Positions 29,826 through 39,461 are shown, numbered from the stretch's first letter. The stretch is DNA of 64,000 nucleotides from Clostridiales bacterium (GCA_012838425.1 DUPG01000010.1:68194-132193), one strand, 5' to 3'. Numbers and translations: made by a program. Notes: a model not told the origin generated them from the letters alone.

Positions 29826-30560
29826 ATGAAGTTTGCATACTCAACCGACATAGGCAAGCGCGCTGCAAACGAAGATAGCTTATATGTACCGCAAACTGAA
29901 TATGCAAAACCTCTCTTTTTGGTTGCCGACGGCATGGGCGGTCATAAGGCGGGCGCTATTGCGAGTCGCTTAGCAGCCGAAACCGTTGCAGACTATATTC
30001 AGAACTACGATTCATTTGATTTAGAAACCATGGTGAAGGTAGCTTCCGCCTACGCAAACGCTCAGGTTTATAAAAAGGCTATGTCTAATAAGGCACTGGC
30101 AGGCATGGGAACTACTCTGTCATTTGTATATATCGACGGCAACAGATATGTAGCCGCCAATGTTGGCGATAGCCGCATATATCACTTCAACGGAACAACA
30201 TTGACTCAAATTACAAAGGACCATTCATATGTTGCGGCACTATTATTAGCAGGCGAAATCACCGCCGAAGAAGCAAATTCACATCCCAACCGCAACTTAA
30301 TAACTCGCGCAATTGGAATTCAGCCGAAAGAACAAGCCGATGTATTTGAAAACGAATGGCGCGTTGATGATATTCTACTGCTCTGCACTGACGGGCTGTG
30401 CAGGGGATTGACTGACGACGAAATAAAGCATGTTCTTAAAACCACCTATGATTTAGACGCGGCTTGCGAGCAATTGATTCATATGGCGCGAAGGAACGGG
30501 GCAAGCGACAATATTACTCTGATATTAGTAAAAAACGAGGGTGAACAGCAAAATGATTGA
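29826..30560 (+). CDS. prpC: PP2C-family Ser/Thr phosphatase (PrpC/Stp)
   Basis: TDIGKRAANEDSLYV, VADGMGGHKAGAIAS, NVGDSRIYHFNG, LLCTDGLCRGLTDDE. Confidence 0.95.
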   Translation: MKFAYSTDIGKRAANEDSLYVPQTEYAKPLFLVADGMGGHKAGAIASRLAAETVADYIQNYDSFDLETMVKVASAYANAQVYKKAMSNKALAGMGTTLSFVYIDGNRYVAANVGDSRIYHFNGTTLTQITKDHSYVAALLLAGEITAEEANSHPNRNLITRAIGIQPKEQADVFENEWRVDDILLLCTDGLCRGLTDDEIKHVLKTTYDLDAACEQLIHMARRNGASDNITLILVKNEGEQQND

Positions 30561-32394
30561 AGCCGGAACCATAATAAAGGATAAGTACGAAATAGACGAA
30601 ATGTTAGGTGTTGGCGGTATGGCAAATGTGTATCGCGCACACGATTTGAACACTAATACAGTCGTAGCAATAAAGGTTTTGAAGGATGAATACCGAAACA
30701 ACGCCGAGTTTAAGCTTAGATTCGAAAGAGAAGCGCGCGCCGGCTTGACATTGTCACACAGAAATATAGTAAAGCCCTTAGACTACGGCGATTTTGAAGG
30801 CGCAAAATACATAGTATTCGAGTATATAGACGGCTATACATTGAAGGATCTAATCAAGCAAAGCGCTCCGTTACAGCCAAAAACTGCTATAAACATTATT
30901 CAGCAGGTATTGTTTGCATTAGAGCATGCGCACGAAAAAGGCATAATACACCGTGATATAAAGCCGCAAAATGTTATGATAACCTCCGACGGAATTGTGA
31001 AGCTTGCCGATTTTGGCATAGCGAGAGTATCCGCGGCTTCCACAAAAACATTCGGCGGCTCAAACATTATGGGTTCTGTTCACTACATTTCTCCGGAGCA
31101 GGTTAGGGGAGATGAAGTAACAGAGAAAAGCGACCTGTATTCTGTTGGCATAATGCTATATGAGATGCTTACAGGAACTGTGCCTTTTGACAGCGACAAT
31201 CAGATTTCGGTAGCTGTTAAGCACTTAAATACGCCCATTAAGCCGCCTATGGAGATTAACCCCAAATTATCTACCGCGCTTAATGATGTAATACTAAAAG
31301 CAACAGTAAAGAATCCTAAGTTCCGCTATGATTCGGTTGCTGATTTGCGCTATGACCTTGAACGCGCATTGCGTGAGCCTACAGGCGAGTTTGCAAGGCT
31401 GAACATTCCTATTGAAGAAACACAGTATAAGGCAAGCAAGGTTAATAAGGGTGTTAAAAATGTAGCAATTATTCTTTCAGCCGTTTTGGCATTTTGCATT
31501 GTGCTGTTTATTATTGTTTCAGTTACATACAATGCAAAGCATTTATTCGTGCCAAACCTTATAGGCAAGTCATATAATGAAGCGGTTGAAATTGTGGGCG
31601 ACGACTTTAAGCTTTTGATAGTAAACAGCGAAGAAAGCAACGAATACCCCTCCGGTTCAATCATATCGCAGCAGCCTTCTTGGAAAACGCGTGCTTTGGC
31701 TGGCAGTACCATTGAGGTTACACTCAGCCTTGACAGTGAGATGACTATAGTTCCCGATTTATTCGGTATGAGCCTGCTTGAAGCGAGCAACGCGCTTTCG
31801 AACGCTGGGCTTTTAATTGAAAAGGTAATCTACAATGCCGAAAGTCAAATAGCTGACGGCAAGGTTTGCGACCAATCACCGCAGATTAACGAACAGGTTA
31901 AGCGAAACTCAAAGGTAACCATATACATAAGCGGCACACCCGAAGAAACCGCCGATATGCCAGTTGTTATGAACAAGGATTTTACCACAGCTATTTCAAC
32001 CCTTAATAGCTTTGGATTTACGAATATTCGCGTTAGATACACCACTACGGGCAATGGAAAAGAAGGTCATGTTACCTATCAAAACATAAGCGGTGGATTG
32101 AATATCGATAAAAGCACCTTGATAGAATTAGAGGTATATGGCAACAGAATTGGCGCATATGCAGTTGACAAGGCGTTCAACCTATCTATTGCAGAAAAGG
32201 ATACACCTGTATTGATTACTGTTAAGATGAGCGAAGGATACGAGGTGGTCGTGTTTGAGTCCAAGCTGCCTTCGGGCACTCAGGTTGCATCATTTACCGC
32301 GTACTCTGATGTTGAGGGCGTATTTGACTGTATAGTATATGTGAATGGCGTTGAGCAGAAAAAGGAGCAGATTACATTCAAACGAAGTCAATGA
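30553..32394 (+). CDS. prkC: Ser/Thr protein kinase with PASTA domains
   Basis: LGVGGMANVYRAHD, IIHRDIKPQNVMI, ADFGIARV, TM, then PASTA units (VPNLIGKSYNEAVEIV, VPDLFGMSLLEASNALSNAGL); ATG at 30553. Confidence 0.95.
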   Translation: MIEAGTIIKDKYEIDEMLGVGGMANVYRAHDLNTNTVVAIKVLKDEYRNNAEFKLRFEREARAGLTLSHRNIVKPLDYGDFEGAKYIVFEYIDGYTLKDLIKQSAPLQPKTAINIIQQVLFALEHAHEKGIIHRDIKPQNVMITSDGIVKLADFGIARVSAASTKTFGGSNIMGSVHYISPEQVRGDEVTEKSDLYSVGIMLYEMLTGTVPFDSDNQISVAVKHLNTPIKPPMEINPKLSTALNDVILKATVKNPKFRYDSVADLRYDLERALREPTGEFARLNIPIEETQYKASKVNKGVKNVAIILSAVLAFCIVLFIIVSVTYNAKHLFVPNLIGKSYNEAVEIVGDDFKLLIVNSEESNEYPSGSIISQQPSWKTRALAGSTIEVTLSLDSEMTIVPDLFGMSLLEASNALSNAGLLIEKVIYNAESQIADGKVCDQSPQINEQVKRNSKVTIYISGTPEETADMPVVMNKDFTTAISTLNSFGFTNIRVRYTTTGNGKEGHVTYQNISGGLNIDKSTLIELEVYGNRIGAYAVDKAFNLSIAEKDTPVLITVKMSEGYEVVVFESKLPSGTQVASFTAYSDVEGVFDCIVYVNGVEQKKEQITFKRSQ

Positions 32395-33278
32395 AGTATA
32401 AAGACGGCTTAATATTAAAGGGAATAGGCGGGTTCTATACCGTCAGCACAGATGATGATTGCATATACACCTGCAAAGCGCGCGGCAGGTTTAGAATTGA
32501 CAGAGTTACGCCGATAGTAGGAGATAGAGTAAAAATTCAGTGCGATGATACTGACTGCTCGGGGAGCATACTCGAAATCTATCCAAGAAAGAGCGAGCTT
32601 GTACGCCCTCCCGTCGCTAACATTGATAAGCTGCTCATCGTCGTATCAGCTTCGTCACCCAAGCCCGATATGCTCCTGCTTGACAAGCTGCTTATAACAT
32701 GCGAAATATTAGGAATCATTCCTATAATCATACTAAATAAAATTGATGAAGCAAAAACCGATACGCACGAAATAGTGCTTGAATATGCGCCTGCGGGATA
32801 TAAGATTCTGCCTGTGTCGGCGACTAACGGTACTAACATAGATTTGCTGATAAATGAGCTTGAAAACAGCGTGTGCTGCTTGACAGGGCAATCCGCTGTG
32901 GGCAAAACATCTATTGTAAATAGGATATTTCCAGATCTTAACCTTGAAGTCGGCAGTCTTTCTCAAAAAACTTATAGAGGAAAGCATACGACACGCAATG
33001 TTGAGCTATGGAAAACTTATAACGGCGGCGCGATATTAGACACGCCCGGCTTCAGCGCTTTTGAAGGATTTAATATCGCCCCCCACGAGCTGCACAAATT
33101 CTATCCTGAAATGCGAGAGAGCAACAGCTGCAAATTTCTTGATTGTTTGCATATCAACGAGCCTGACTGTTCAATTAAGCACCTAATAAAAGCTAACAAG
33201 CTATCATTTGGGCGTTATGAAAGATACAAAAGGCTATACTCAGAGCTATTAGAGGCATATAAGCGAAGATTTGACTAA
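32391..33278 (+). CDS. rsgA: Small ribosomal subunit biogenesis GTPase RsgA
   Basis: ILNKIDEA, GQSAVGKTSIVNRIFP, TTRNVELW, LDTPGFSAF, circularly permuted G motifs, C-terminal zinc CxH/C. Confidence 0.95.
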   Translation: MKYKDGLILKGIGGFYTVSTDDDCIYTCKARGRFRIDRVTPIVGDRVKIQCDDTDCSGSILEIYPRKSELVRPPVANIDKLLIVVSASSPKPDMLLLDKLLITCEILGIIPIIILNKIDEAKTDTHEIVLEYAPAGYKILPVSATNGTNIDLLINELENSVCCLTGQSAVGKTSIVNRIFPDLNLEVGSLSQKTYRGKHTTRNVELWKTYNGGAILDTPGFSAFEGFNIAPHELHKFYPEMRESNSCKFLDCLHINEPDCSIKHLIKANKLSFGRYERYKRLYSELLEAYKRRFD

Positions 33279-33299
33279 ATTCGCACAAGGCGTTATAAT
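33271..33299 (+). promoter_or_regulatory. Putative sigma-A promoter TTGACT-N17-TATAAT for rpe
   Basis: Hexamers at 33271-33276 and 33294-33299, overlapping the rsgA 3' end. Confidence 0.6.
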
Positions 33300-33323
33300 G
33301 CTTACAAGAAAGAGGGGGTAAAT

Positions 33324-33977
33324 ATGGCTTTAATTGCACCATCATTATTGTCGGCTGATTTTGCAGCATTGGGCGAAGCTGTGAGAAATGTTCAGCGTTG
33401 GGAAGCTGATTACATTCATCTTGATATTATGGACGGTTCCTTCGTAAGCAATATTACATTCGGTCATACAATGATAAAAGCGCTGCGAAAGCATTCTTCA
33501 TTGCCCTTCGACGCGCATTTGATGGTTGAGAACCCCGCAAAATGGATACCCACATACAAGGCTGCTGGTGTTGACATATTTACATTTCATATTGAAGCGG
33601 ACAGGCATGCGCACCGCACAATTCAACAAATAAAAAAGTGCGAAATGAAGGCGGGAATTGCGCTTAACCCGAGCACCCCCTTATCCGCAATAGAGTATAT
33701 TCTTGACGACTTGGACTTAGTTTTGATTATGAGCGTAAATCCCGGCGCGCCTGCGCAGAAGTTCATCCCCTCTGCGCTTGATAAGATTCGCAGGCTTAAC
33801 GATATGATTTGCGAGCGCGGATTGAATGTTTTAATCGAGGTTGACGGCGGTATTAACGAAATCACAGCAAAGCACTGCATAGATGCAGGCGCTAACATAT
33901 TAGTTGCAGGAAATGCGGTATTCACAGCACTTGACCCGAAAGTAATGATACGCAGACTGCGCTGTGAAAATTGCTGA
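33324..33977 (+). CDS. rpe: Ribulose-phosphate 3-epimerase
   Basis: IAPSLLSADFAALGEAV, HLDIMDGSFVSNITFG, DAHLMVENP, VNPGAPAQKFIPSALDKI, EVDGGINEITA. Confidence 0.96.
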   Translation: MALIAPSLLSADFAALGEAVRNVQRWEADYIHLDIMDGSFVSNITFGHTMIKALRKHSSLPFDAHLMVENPAKWIPTYKAAGVDIFTFHIEADRHAHRTIQQIKKCEMKAGIALNPSTPLSAIEYILDDLDLVLIMSVNPGAPAQKFIPSALDKIRRLNDMICERGLNVLIEVDGGINEITAKHCIDAGANILVAGNAVFTALDPKVMIRRLRCENC

Positions 33978-33979
33978 GC

Positions 33980-34570
33980 TTAGGTTTCTACGCTTTCAAG
34001 ATATGAGTTTATAGCCTCTAATGTATCGAATGCTATACCGTTTTTTAGCTGTTCAAGCATAGCTTTATCGAAATTGCCCATATTGAACTCAATTTCATAG
34101 ATTACTTCGTTTTCGTATGTCTTGCTGTTCGTTCTAAATACGCACAACAGGTTAGTATCTACATATACAAGCAAGTAGTGGAGAGGGCAGTATTCATCAA
34201 TCTTTACTTGAATTCTTGCGTTTTTTGAATCAAGCTCAAGAACTTTACAGTTTTCTATCTTCTCTTCTAACTCCTCAGCCGTATAGCCGACATAATTTTT
34301 TGCCCCAAAGTCGTAATGCAAATGCTCGCAGTTTGAAAACTCGTATATCCACTCAACATCAGTTGTAGGCAATATGCTATGCTCTCCAACGCGCCCTACA
34401 AGCTGACCGTTATCAAGCTGATTTTTGCTTGACAAGCCGCTAAGATATAAGCCAAGCACACCGCCAATAGCAAATATCAGCGCGAATGAAACCAAATATA
34501 CTGAAATACGCCCGACGCTATTTCCGTAATAAAGCCTATACAGCTTTTTGCTTAACTGCCTTGAGCGCAT
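33980..34570 (-). CDS. Membrane-anchored protein with BofC C-terminal-like domain
   Basis: One TM; C-terminal VIYEIEFNMGNFDKAMLEQLKNGIAFDTLEAINSYLES resembles the BofC C-terminal domain; SD GGAGG before ATG at 34570. Confidence 0.45.
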   Translation of the reverse strand: MRSRQLSKKLYRLYYGNSVGRISVYLVSFALIFAIGGVLGLYLSGLSSKNQLDNGQLVGRVGEHSILPTTDVEWIYEFSNCEHLHYDFGAKNYVGYTAEELEEKIENCKVLELDSKNARIQVKIDEYCPLHYLLVYVDTNLLCVFRTNSKTYENEVIYEIEFNMGNFDKAMLEQLKNGIAFDTLEAINSYLESVET

Positions 34571-34619
34571 TATTACCTCCATACTTTTTTGATTAGTATG
34601 GACAAATTGGCACTAAAAT

Positions 34620-34639
34620 AAACCCTCATATGAGGGTTT
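34620..34639 (-). terminator. Palindromic terminator between the two minus-strand genes
   Basis: Perfect palindrome AAACCCTCATATGAGGGTTT; only a weak T-rich trail. Confidence 0.5.
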
Positions 34640-34662
34640 TGCAGTCAAATAAACTTGAATAA

Positions 34663-35181
34663 TTACGGTTTGAAAACTCTAAAGCGTTTAGGGGGCTTAA
34701 TGTCGTTAACCAAGAACTCTGAAAAATCGCCTAAAAGCGGCATGCGTAATAGCTTCTTTTTATACGCCCTATATGCTGCATAACAGCTGACTATTGTTAA
34801 AGCAATTGCAAATATCGCGCCTATAATCCTTGCGCCTAAGCCGGGGTTGGTAACCTCGCCCCAAAATGCTATGAAGTTCGGGTCAGAGCCGTACATAGCA
34901 ACAGTATGCTTTGCAACCATAGATATACTGTCAAACACTATTGCGATAATCATTCGGATAATTCCTAAGCAAAACGCCTGAGCCGCTGAGAACCTTACGA
35001 AATTGCTGTTTCTCTCTGCTACAAATACATAAAAGGCCATCGCCCAAGCAAAATAACCTACAATCGGAATAAATGCAAAAAGTGCACATGCTAAGTAAAC
35101 TAATGCGGATAGGGTATTAGTAGGTATATTCCATAAGGATGACCTTCTCGGATGTATTTTACCTGAGTTTGTTCTTATCAT
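34663..35181 (-). CDS. DUF4870/Tic20-like multi-pass membrane protein
   Basis: LVYLACALFAFIPIVGYFAWAMAFYVFVAERNSNFVRFSAAQAF; start reset to ATG at 35181, which has SD GGAGGAAG. Confidence 0.5.
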   Translation of the reverse strand: MIRTNSGKIHPRRSSLWNIPTNTLSALVYLACALFAFIPIVGYFAWAMAFYVFVAERNSNFVRFSAAQAFCLGIIRMIIAIVFDSISMVAKHTVAMYGSDPNFIAFWGEVTNPGLGARIIGAIFAIALTIVSCYAAYRAYKKKLLRMPLLGDFSEFLVNDIKPPKRFRVFKP

Positions 35182-35206
35182 ACTTCCTCCGTAAACACTA
35201 CATAAA

Positions 35207-35235
35207 ATTATATTATGTAATCTTTGTAATGTCAA
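35207..35235 (-). promoter_or_regulatory. Putative promoter TTGACA-N17-TATAAT (minus strand)
   Basis: -35 = complement of TGTCAA 35230-35235; -10 = complement of ATTATA 35207-35212. Confidence 0.75.
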
Positions 35236-35243
35236 CCTGCTAT

Positions 35244-35272
35244 TTGACATCAATATGAAAACAATGTATATT
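35244..35272 (+). promoter_or_regulatory. Putative promoter TTGACA-N17-TATATT (plus strand)
   Basis: Hexamers at 35244-35249 and 35267-35272, upstream of CDS 35307. Confidence 0.75.
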
Positions 35273-35306
35273 AAATTTATACGCTTAGTGTATTCGGGAG
35301 GAAAAA

Positions 35307-38300
35307 ATGAAACGATTTACTGCTATACTTATGGCAACGCTAATGGTGCTTGCATTTTTTGCGCCGGCAGCTAATGCTATTGAGAAAAACGAGGTATGGA
35401 ATGGCGAGATTGCTGATTCGTTCGAATCGGGCGATGGTACTTTTGAATCTCCATACATAATTGCAAAACCAAGCCAATTAGCGCTTTTAGCTCAGCTTGT
35501 TAATAATGGCATTGGTGATTTCGCGACACTTTATTATGCAGTTACTAATCAGCTTGTATTAAACGGCGATACAATATCAAATCAATGGATGCCCATTGGA
35601 ACTGCCGAGCAACCATTCAGGGGATACTTTGATGGCGGCGAATATCCTATTATCAAGGCATTTAACGATTCCTGCGCTGATAATTTAGGTATTTTCGGCG
35701 TTGTTGAAAACGCGGCAATCAGCAATGTAAAGGTGCTTTCAGCATATTTTGCGGGCGATGAATATGTAGGCGGTATTGTTGGCTATGCGAAAAACAGCAC
35801 TTTTCATAATTGCGTTCTCCAAGGAGAAGTAAACGGCAATCTATGCGTTGGCGGTATAGCAGGTGCTGCATATAATTCAATTATACATAAGTGCATAACG
35901 CTTTCATCAACAAATGTTTCGGGTTATGTGGCGCATACAGGCGGCATAGCAGGCGACAGTTCATCAGATGTTTTATGGTGTGAAAACAACGCGGCAGTAA
36001 ATGGCGCAGATAATACAGGCGGCATAGTTGGTTTTAATCTATATCAAGGGTTAATTAAGCTATGCACGAATAAGGGTTTAGTCATAGCTAATTCATCCGT
36101 AGGCGGCATTGCAGGCTACAACATGGGCGAAATAATGCACTGCGCAAATTATGCAGCCCCAGTGGGTTTTAATAATATTGGTGGTATTTGCGGCGTAAAC
36201 ATGTTATACGCAGTTGTATCAAGCTGCGAAAACTTTGCAGAAATCTACATACCGGCAGATTATTCTCCGGCTGAAAATGTAGGCGGCATAGTCGGATACA
36301 ATAGATCCGCTGAAATCAGCTTTTCAATCAATAACGGTAATCTGCTGAAAGAGGGCATGGGCGGCAATCTTGGCGGCATTGCTGGTCAGAGCTTCGGAGG
36401 ATATATAAACGGATGTATCAACAAAGCATATGTTACGAACAATTTTGACAGCAATACGAATGTTGCAGGAATAGTTGGAAAAACTGATTACAGCGAAATC
36501 AAACTTTGTGAGAACTCAGGCACAATAAGCGGCAATCCATCAGCCAACACTACATATGTTGGCGGTATAGCAGGTTCAAGCTTCAGTTATATTACAAACT
36601 CATTTAACAGAGGTTTGATATTCGGCGGAAAGTACTTAGGCGGTCTTACAGGCAGAAATAACGGTGTCATCGAAAACAGCTACAATGCCGGTAATATTGA
36701 GGAATTATTAGGAGCTGGCAGCATTACAGGCATAAACGACAGCGAAGGCTTTATATATGACTGCTACTACCTTGATACTACTATAGGTTTTTCACTAAGC
36801 AATTTCGGCACAATGCTGACAGACGCCGAAATGCAAGACCCGACGAATTTCTATGGCTTTTATTTCCCGAATATCTGGATAATGTCCACTGGCGATTATC
36901 TTTATCCAATATTAAACTTTGTCGCAAAAGATGTTGAGATAATTTATCCAACGGATTTCTTATTTGCAGGCGAAGCAATGCTTTTAGATGCAATAGTATC
37001 GCCTATTGTTGCGTATGATAGACAGGTTACATGGTCGGTTGATTCTGATGCCGCAACCATTGACCAAACAGGCTTTTTTACCGCTATAAAAGCTGGTTTT
37101 GTAAGAGTAAAAGCTCAATGCGGGAATGCTTCAGACGAAGTATATATTACGATTTCTCAGAAGTTCACAGTAACTTTCGTTGACGGCTTAACCGATGAAG
37201 TGCTTGGAACAACCCAAGTATTAAACGGCAATGTTATAACAGAGTTCCCCGAGCCGCTTGAGCACGAGCACTATCACTTCATAGGCTGGGATTATGACAA
37301 CACGCCAATTTACAAAGATACAACCATTACGGCGCTATACGAGATTAACAAGTACTCAGTTAAGTTTGTTGACGGTGTTTCAGGTGTCTCTTTCTTCGAT
37401 ACTTATGTAGATGCTGGCACAGTTTTGACAGATTTCCCGGTCCCGCCTTCATACACTGAATATAGATTTACTGGCTGGGACTACGACAACTCACCCATAT
37501 ACGCAAATACTGTAATAACAGCGCTTTATGAGCCTATACCGCATTACAGCGTTACATTCAAAGACGGCTTGACAGATAATACCATTCTTGTTAGAACAGT
37601 ATTGGAAGGCTCGATTATCACCGAATTCCCTGATGCACCGGTACATGACGGCTACAGGTTCAAAGGTTGGGACTATGATGGTTCACCCATTACAGGCAAT
37701 ACCATTATTACCGCGCTTTATGAGCCTATACCCCAATACACAGTAACATTCAAGGACGGTGTTACTAACGAAGATATTCTAACAATATCAGTACTTGAAG
37801 GTACAATTATCACTGAATTCCCGAACGCACCTGAGCATGACGGTTATGAATTCTTGCACTGGGATTACAATAACAAGCCCATTATGAGCGATACTGTCAT
37901 TACAGCAGTATATCGTGAAATTCAATATTACACAGTAACATTCAAGGATGGCGTAACTAACGATACTATCGACACTATTACCGTAAGAGAGGAAACAATT
38001 ATCACTGAGTTCCCGAACGCGCCTGAGCATGACGGCTATGAGTTCGTACGCTGGGATTATAACAACCTGCCCATTACAAGCGATACTGTAATAACAGCTT
38101 TATATCGCGAAATTATCTACTACACAGTAACATTCAAAGACGGTGTAACGAACGATATTATTGACTCCGTTACTGTTAAAGAGAATACCTTTATTACGGA
38201 TTTCCCGAATGCACCTTACCATGAAGGTTATGAATTCTCGCATTGGGATTACGACGGTTCGCCTATCACGAAAAACACTGTTATTACTGCAATATACAAC

Positions 38301-38681
38301 GAGATAGTATATCACAACGTTACATTCGTTGACGGATTGACAGGCGAGGTTATCTCAACTGTTCTTGTTGAGGAAGGGCAAGTCGTTACCGAATTCCCCA
38401 CACCTGTTGAACACATAGGCTATGAATTCGAAAAATGGGACTATGACAATACACCCATTACAAAGGACACTACCATTACAGCGCTTTATAAGCAAACATA
38501 CACGCTTGGCGACATAAACAACGACGGTAAAGTAAACACAGGCGACGCTGTTGTAGTGCTGATGTATTCAGTAGGCAAGATTCAGCTTAGCGAAGTGCAA
38601 TTGCTGGCTAGCGATTACAACCGCGACGGCAAGATAAATACAGGCGACGCGACAAGCATATTGAAGGCATTGGTAGCATAA
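35307..38681 (+). CDS. Large secreted protein: GLUG-type repeats, BIG2-like domain, seven InlB B-repeats, C-terminal dockerin
   Basis: Signal peptide; repeated GGIVGY/GGIAG motifs; VTWSVDSDAATIDQTGFFTAIKAGFVRVKAQ; seven VTFKDGxTN..EFPxxPxHxGYxFxxWDYD units; LGDINNDGKVNTGDAVVVL..DYNRDGKINTGDATSILKALV. Confidence 0.85.
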   Translation: MKRFTAILMATLMVLAFFAPAANAIEKNEVWNGEIADSFESGDGTFESPYIIAKPSQLALLAQLVNNGIGDFATLYYAVTNQLVLNGDTISNQWMPIGTAEQPFRGYFDGGEYPIIKAFNDSCADNLGIFGVVENAAISNVKVLSAYFAGDEYVGGIVGYAKNSTFHNCVLQGEVNGNLCVGGIAGAAYNSIIHKCITLSSTNVSGYVAHTGGIAGDSSSDVLWCENNAAVNGADNTGGIVGFNLYQGLIKLCTNKGLVIANSSVGGIAGYNMGEIMHCANYAAPVGFNNIGGICGVNMLYAVVSSCENFAEIYIPADYSPAENVGGIVGYNRSAEISFSINNGNLLKEGMGGNLGGIAGQSFGGYINGCINKAYVTNNFDSNTNVAGIVGKTDYSEIKLCENSGTISGNPSANTTYVGGIAGSSFSYITNSFNRGLIFGGKYLGGLTGRNNGVIENSYNAGNIEELLGAGSITGINDSEGFIYDCYYLDTTIGFSLSNFGTMLTDAEMQDPTNFYGFYFPNIWIMSTGDYLYPILNFVAKDVEIIYPTDFLFAGEAMLLDAIVSPIVAYDRQVTWSVDSDAATIDQTGFFTAIKAGFVRVKAQCGNASDEVYITISQKFTVTFVDGLTDEVLGTTQVLNGNVITEFPEPLEHEHYHFIGWDYDNTPIYKDTTITALYEINKYSVKFVDGVSGVSFFDTYVDAGTVLTDFPVPPSYTEYRFTGWDYDNSPIYANTVITALYEPIPHYSVTFKDGLTDNTILVRTVLEGSIITEFPDAPVHDGYRFKGWDYDGSPITGNTIITALYEPIPQYTVTFKDGVTNEDILTISVLEGTIITEFPNAPEHDGYEFLHWDYNNKPIMSDTVITAVYREIQYYTVTFKDGVTNDTIDTITVREETIITEFPNAPEHDGYEFVRWDYNNLPITSDTVITALYREIIYYTVTFKDGVTNDIIDSVTVKENTFITDFPNAPYHEGYEFSHWDYDGSPITKNTVITAIYNEIVYHNVTFVDGLTGEVISTVLVEEGQVVTEFPTPVEHIGYEFEKWDYDNTPITKDTTITALYKQTYTLGDINNDGKVNTGDAVVVLMYSVGKIQLSEVQLLASDYNRDGKINTGDATSILKALVA
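37163..38493 (+). repeat. Seven tandem InlB B-repeat units (~190 nt each)
   Basis: Units begin FTVTFVDG, YSVKFVDG, YSVTFKDG, YTVTFKDG, YTVTFKDG, YTVTFKDG, HNVTFVDG; units 4-6 are nearly identical in sequence. Confidence 0.88.
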
Positions 38682-38719
38682 GCCCTTCGTTATTCAATTA
38701 AATTTACATACGCTTAACA

Positions 38720-38758
38720 ATTTAACGGGATTATTGTGGTAAGATAATCCCGTTAAAT
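38720..38758 (+). other. Perfect 15-bp inverted repeat abutting the cwlD Shine-Dalgarno
   Basis: ATTTAACGGGATTAT-N9-ATAATCCCGTTAAAT, then AT and AGGAG (38761-38765), ATG at 38772. Confidence 0.85.
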
Positions 38759-38771
38759 ATAGGAGAATTGC

Positions 38772-39458
38772 ATGAGCGGAATATTGCGCTATTTCATAAA
38801 ACCTTTTGCTTGCGTATTGCTTATATGCTTGGCATTAAGCATATATGGTTGCGCTAATGACACTGCATCACAGCAAAGAGTGCAGAGCTTAAAGGAGTAT
38901 GGAATAGTTATAGACGCTGGACATGGCGGACAAGACCCCGGAGCTGTTTCTGCTGTCAACAGTGCAGTTGAAAGCGAGCTGAACTTGGCAATTGCCAAAG
39001 AGCTTGAAAGCGTATTGACTGAAAAAGGCATTGTATGCACATTGACCCGAAATGACAATAATGCCTTAGCCGACACTAAGGAAGGGGATATGAATAAAAG
39101 ACGCGATATTATTCAGTCTTCGCAAGCTCCGGTAATGGTCAGTATTCATATGAACAGCTTTCCTGATGACCCGAATGTTTGGGGACCGCAGGTGTTTTAT
39201 AGCGATTCAAAATCCAGCAAAGAGTTAGCGGATATTCTGCAATCCTTGCTCAACGCGGCTACGGGCGGCAAACGGAAAAGCGCGTACCTAGACCTTTTTA
39301 TTTTAGACAATAACCCTATGCCCTCGGTTTTGATTGAGTGCGGCTTCTTATCAAATGAAGCTGAAGCGCAAAAATTAACCGACAGCGAATACCAAGCGCT
39401 GATAGCGCAAACTATTGCAGACGGGATTTTCGATTACTGCGGGTATCTGAATCCCTAA
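38772..39458 (+). CDS. cwlD: N-acetylmuramoyl-L-alanine amidase (Amidase_3, CwlD-like)
   Basis: IVIDAGHGGQDPGAVS, SELNLAIAKEL, MVSIHMNSF, PSVLIECGFLSNEAEAQKL; lipoprotein-like N-terminus. Confidence 0.8.
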   Translation: MSGILRYFIKPFACVLLICLALSIYGCANDTASQQRVQSLKEYGIVIDAGHGGQDPGAVSAVNSAVESELNLAIAKELESVLTEKGIVCTLTRNDNNALADTKEGDMNKRRDIIQSSQAPVMVSIHMNSFPDDPNVWGPQVFYSDSKSSKELADILQSLLNAATGGKRKSAYLDLFILDNNPMPSVLIECGFLSNEAEAQKLTDSEYQALIAQTIADGIFDYCGYLNP

Positions 39459-39461
39459 GAG

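Noticed and set aside
37163-38493. Possible CRISPR-like periodic repeat
   Set aside because: Periodicity is in-frame protein repeats (InlB B-repeats) of ~190 nt, not short repeats with unique spacers.
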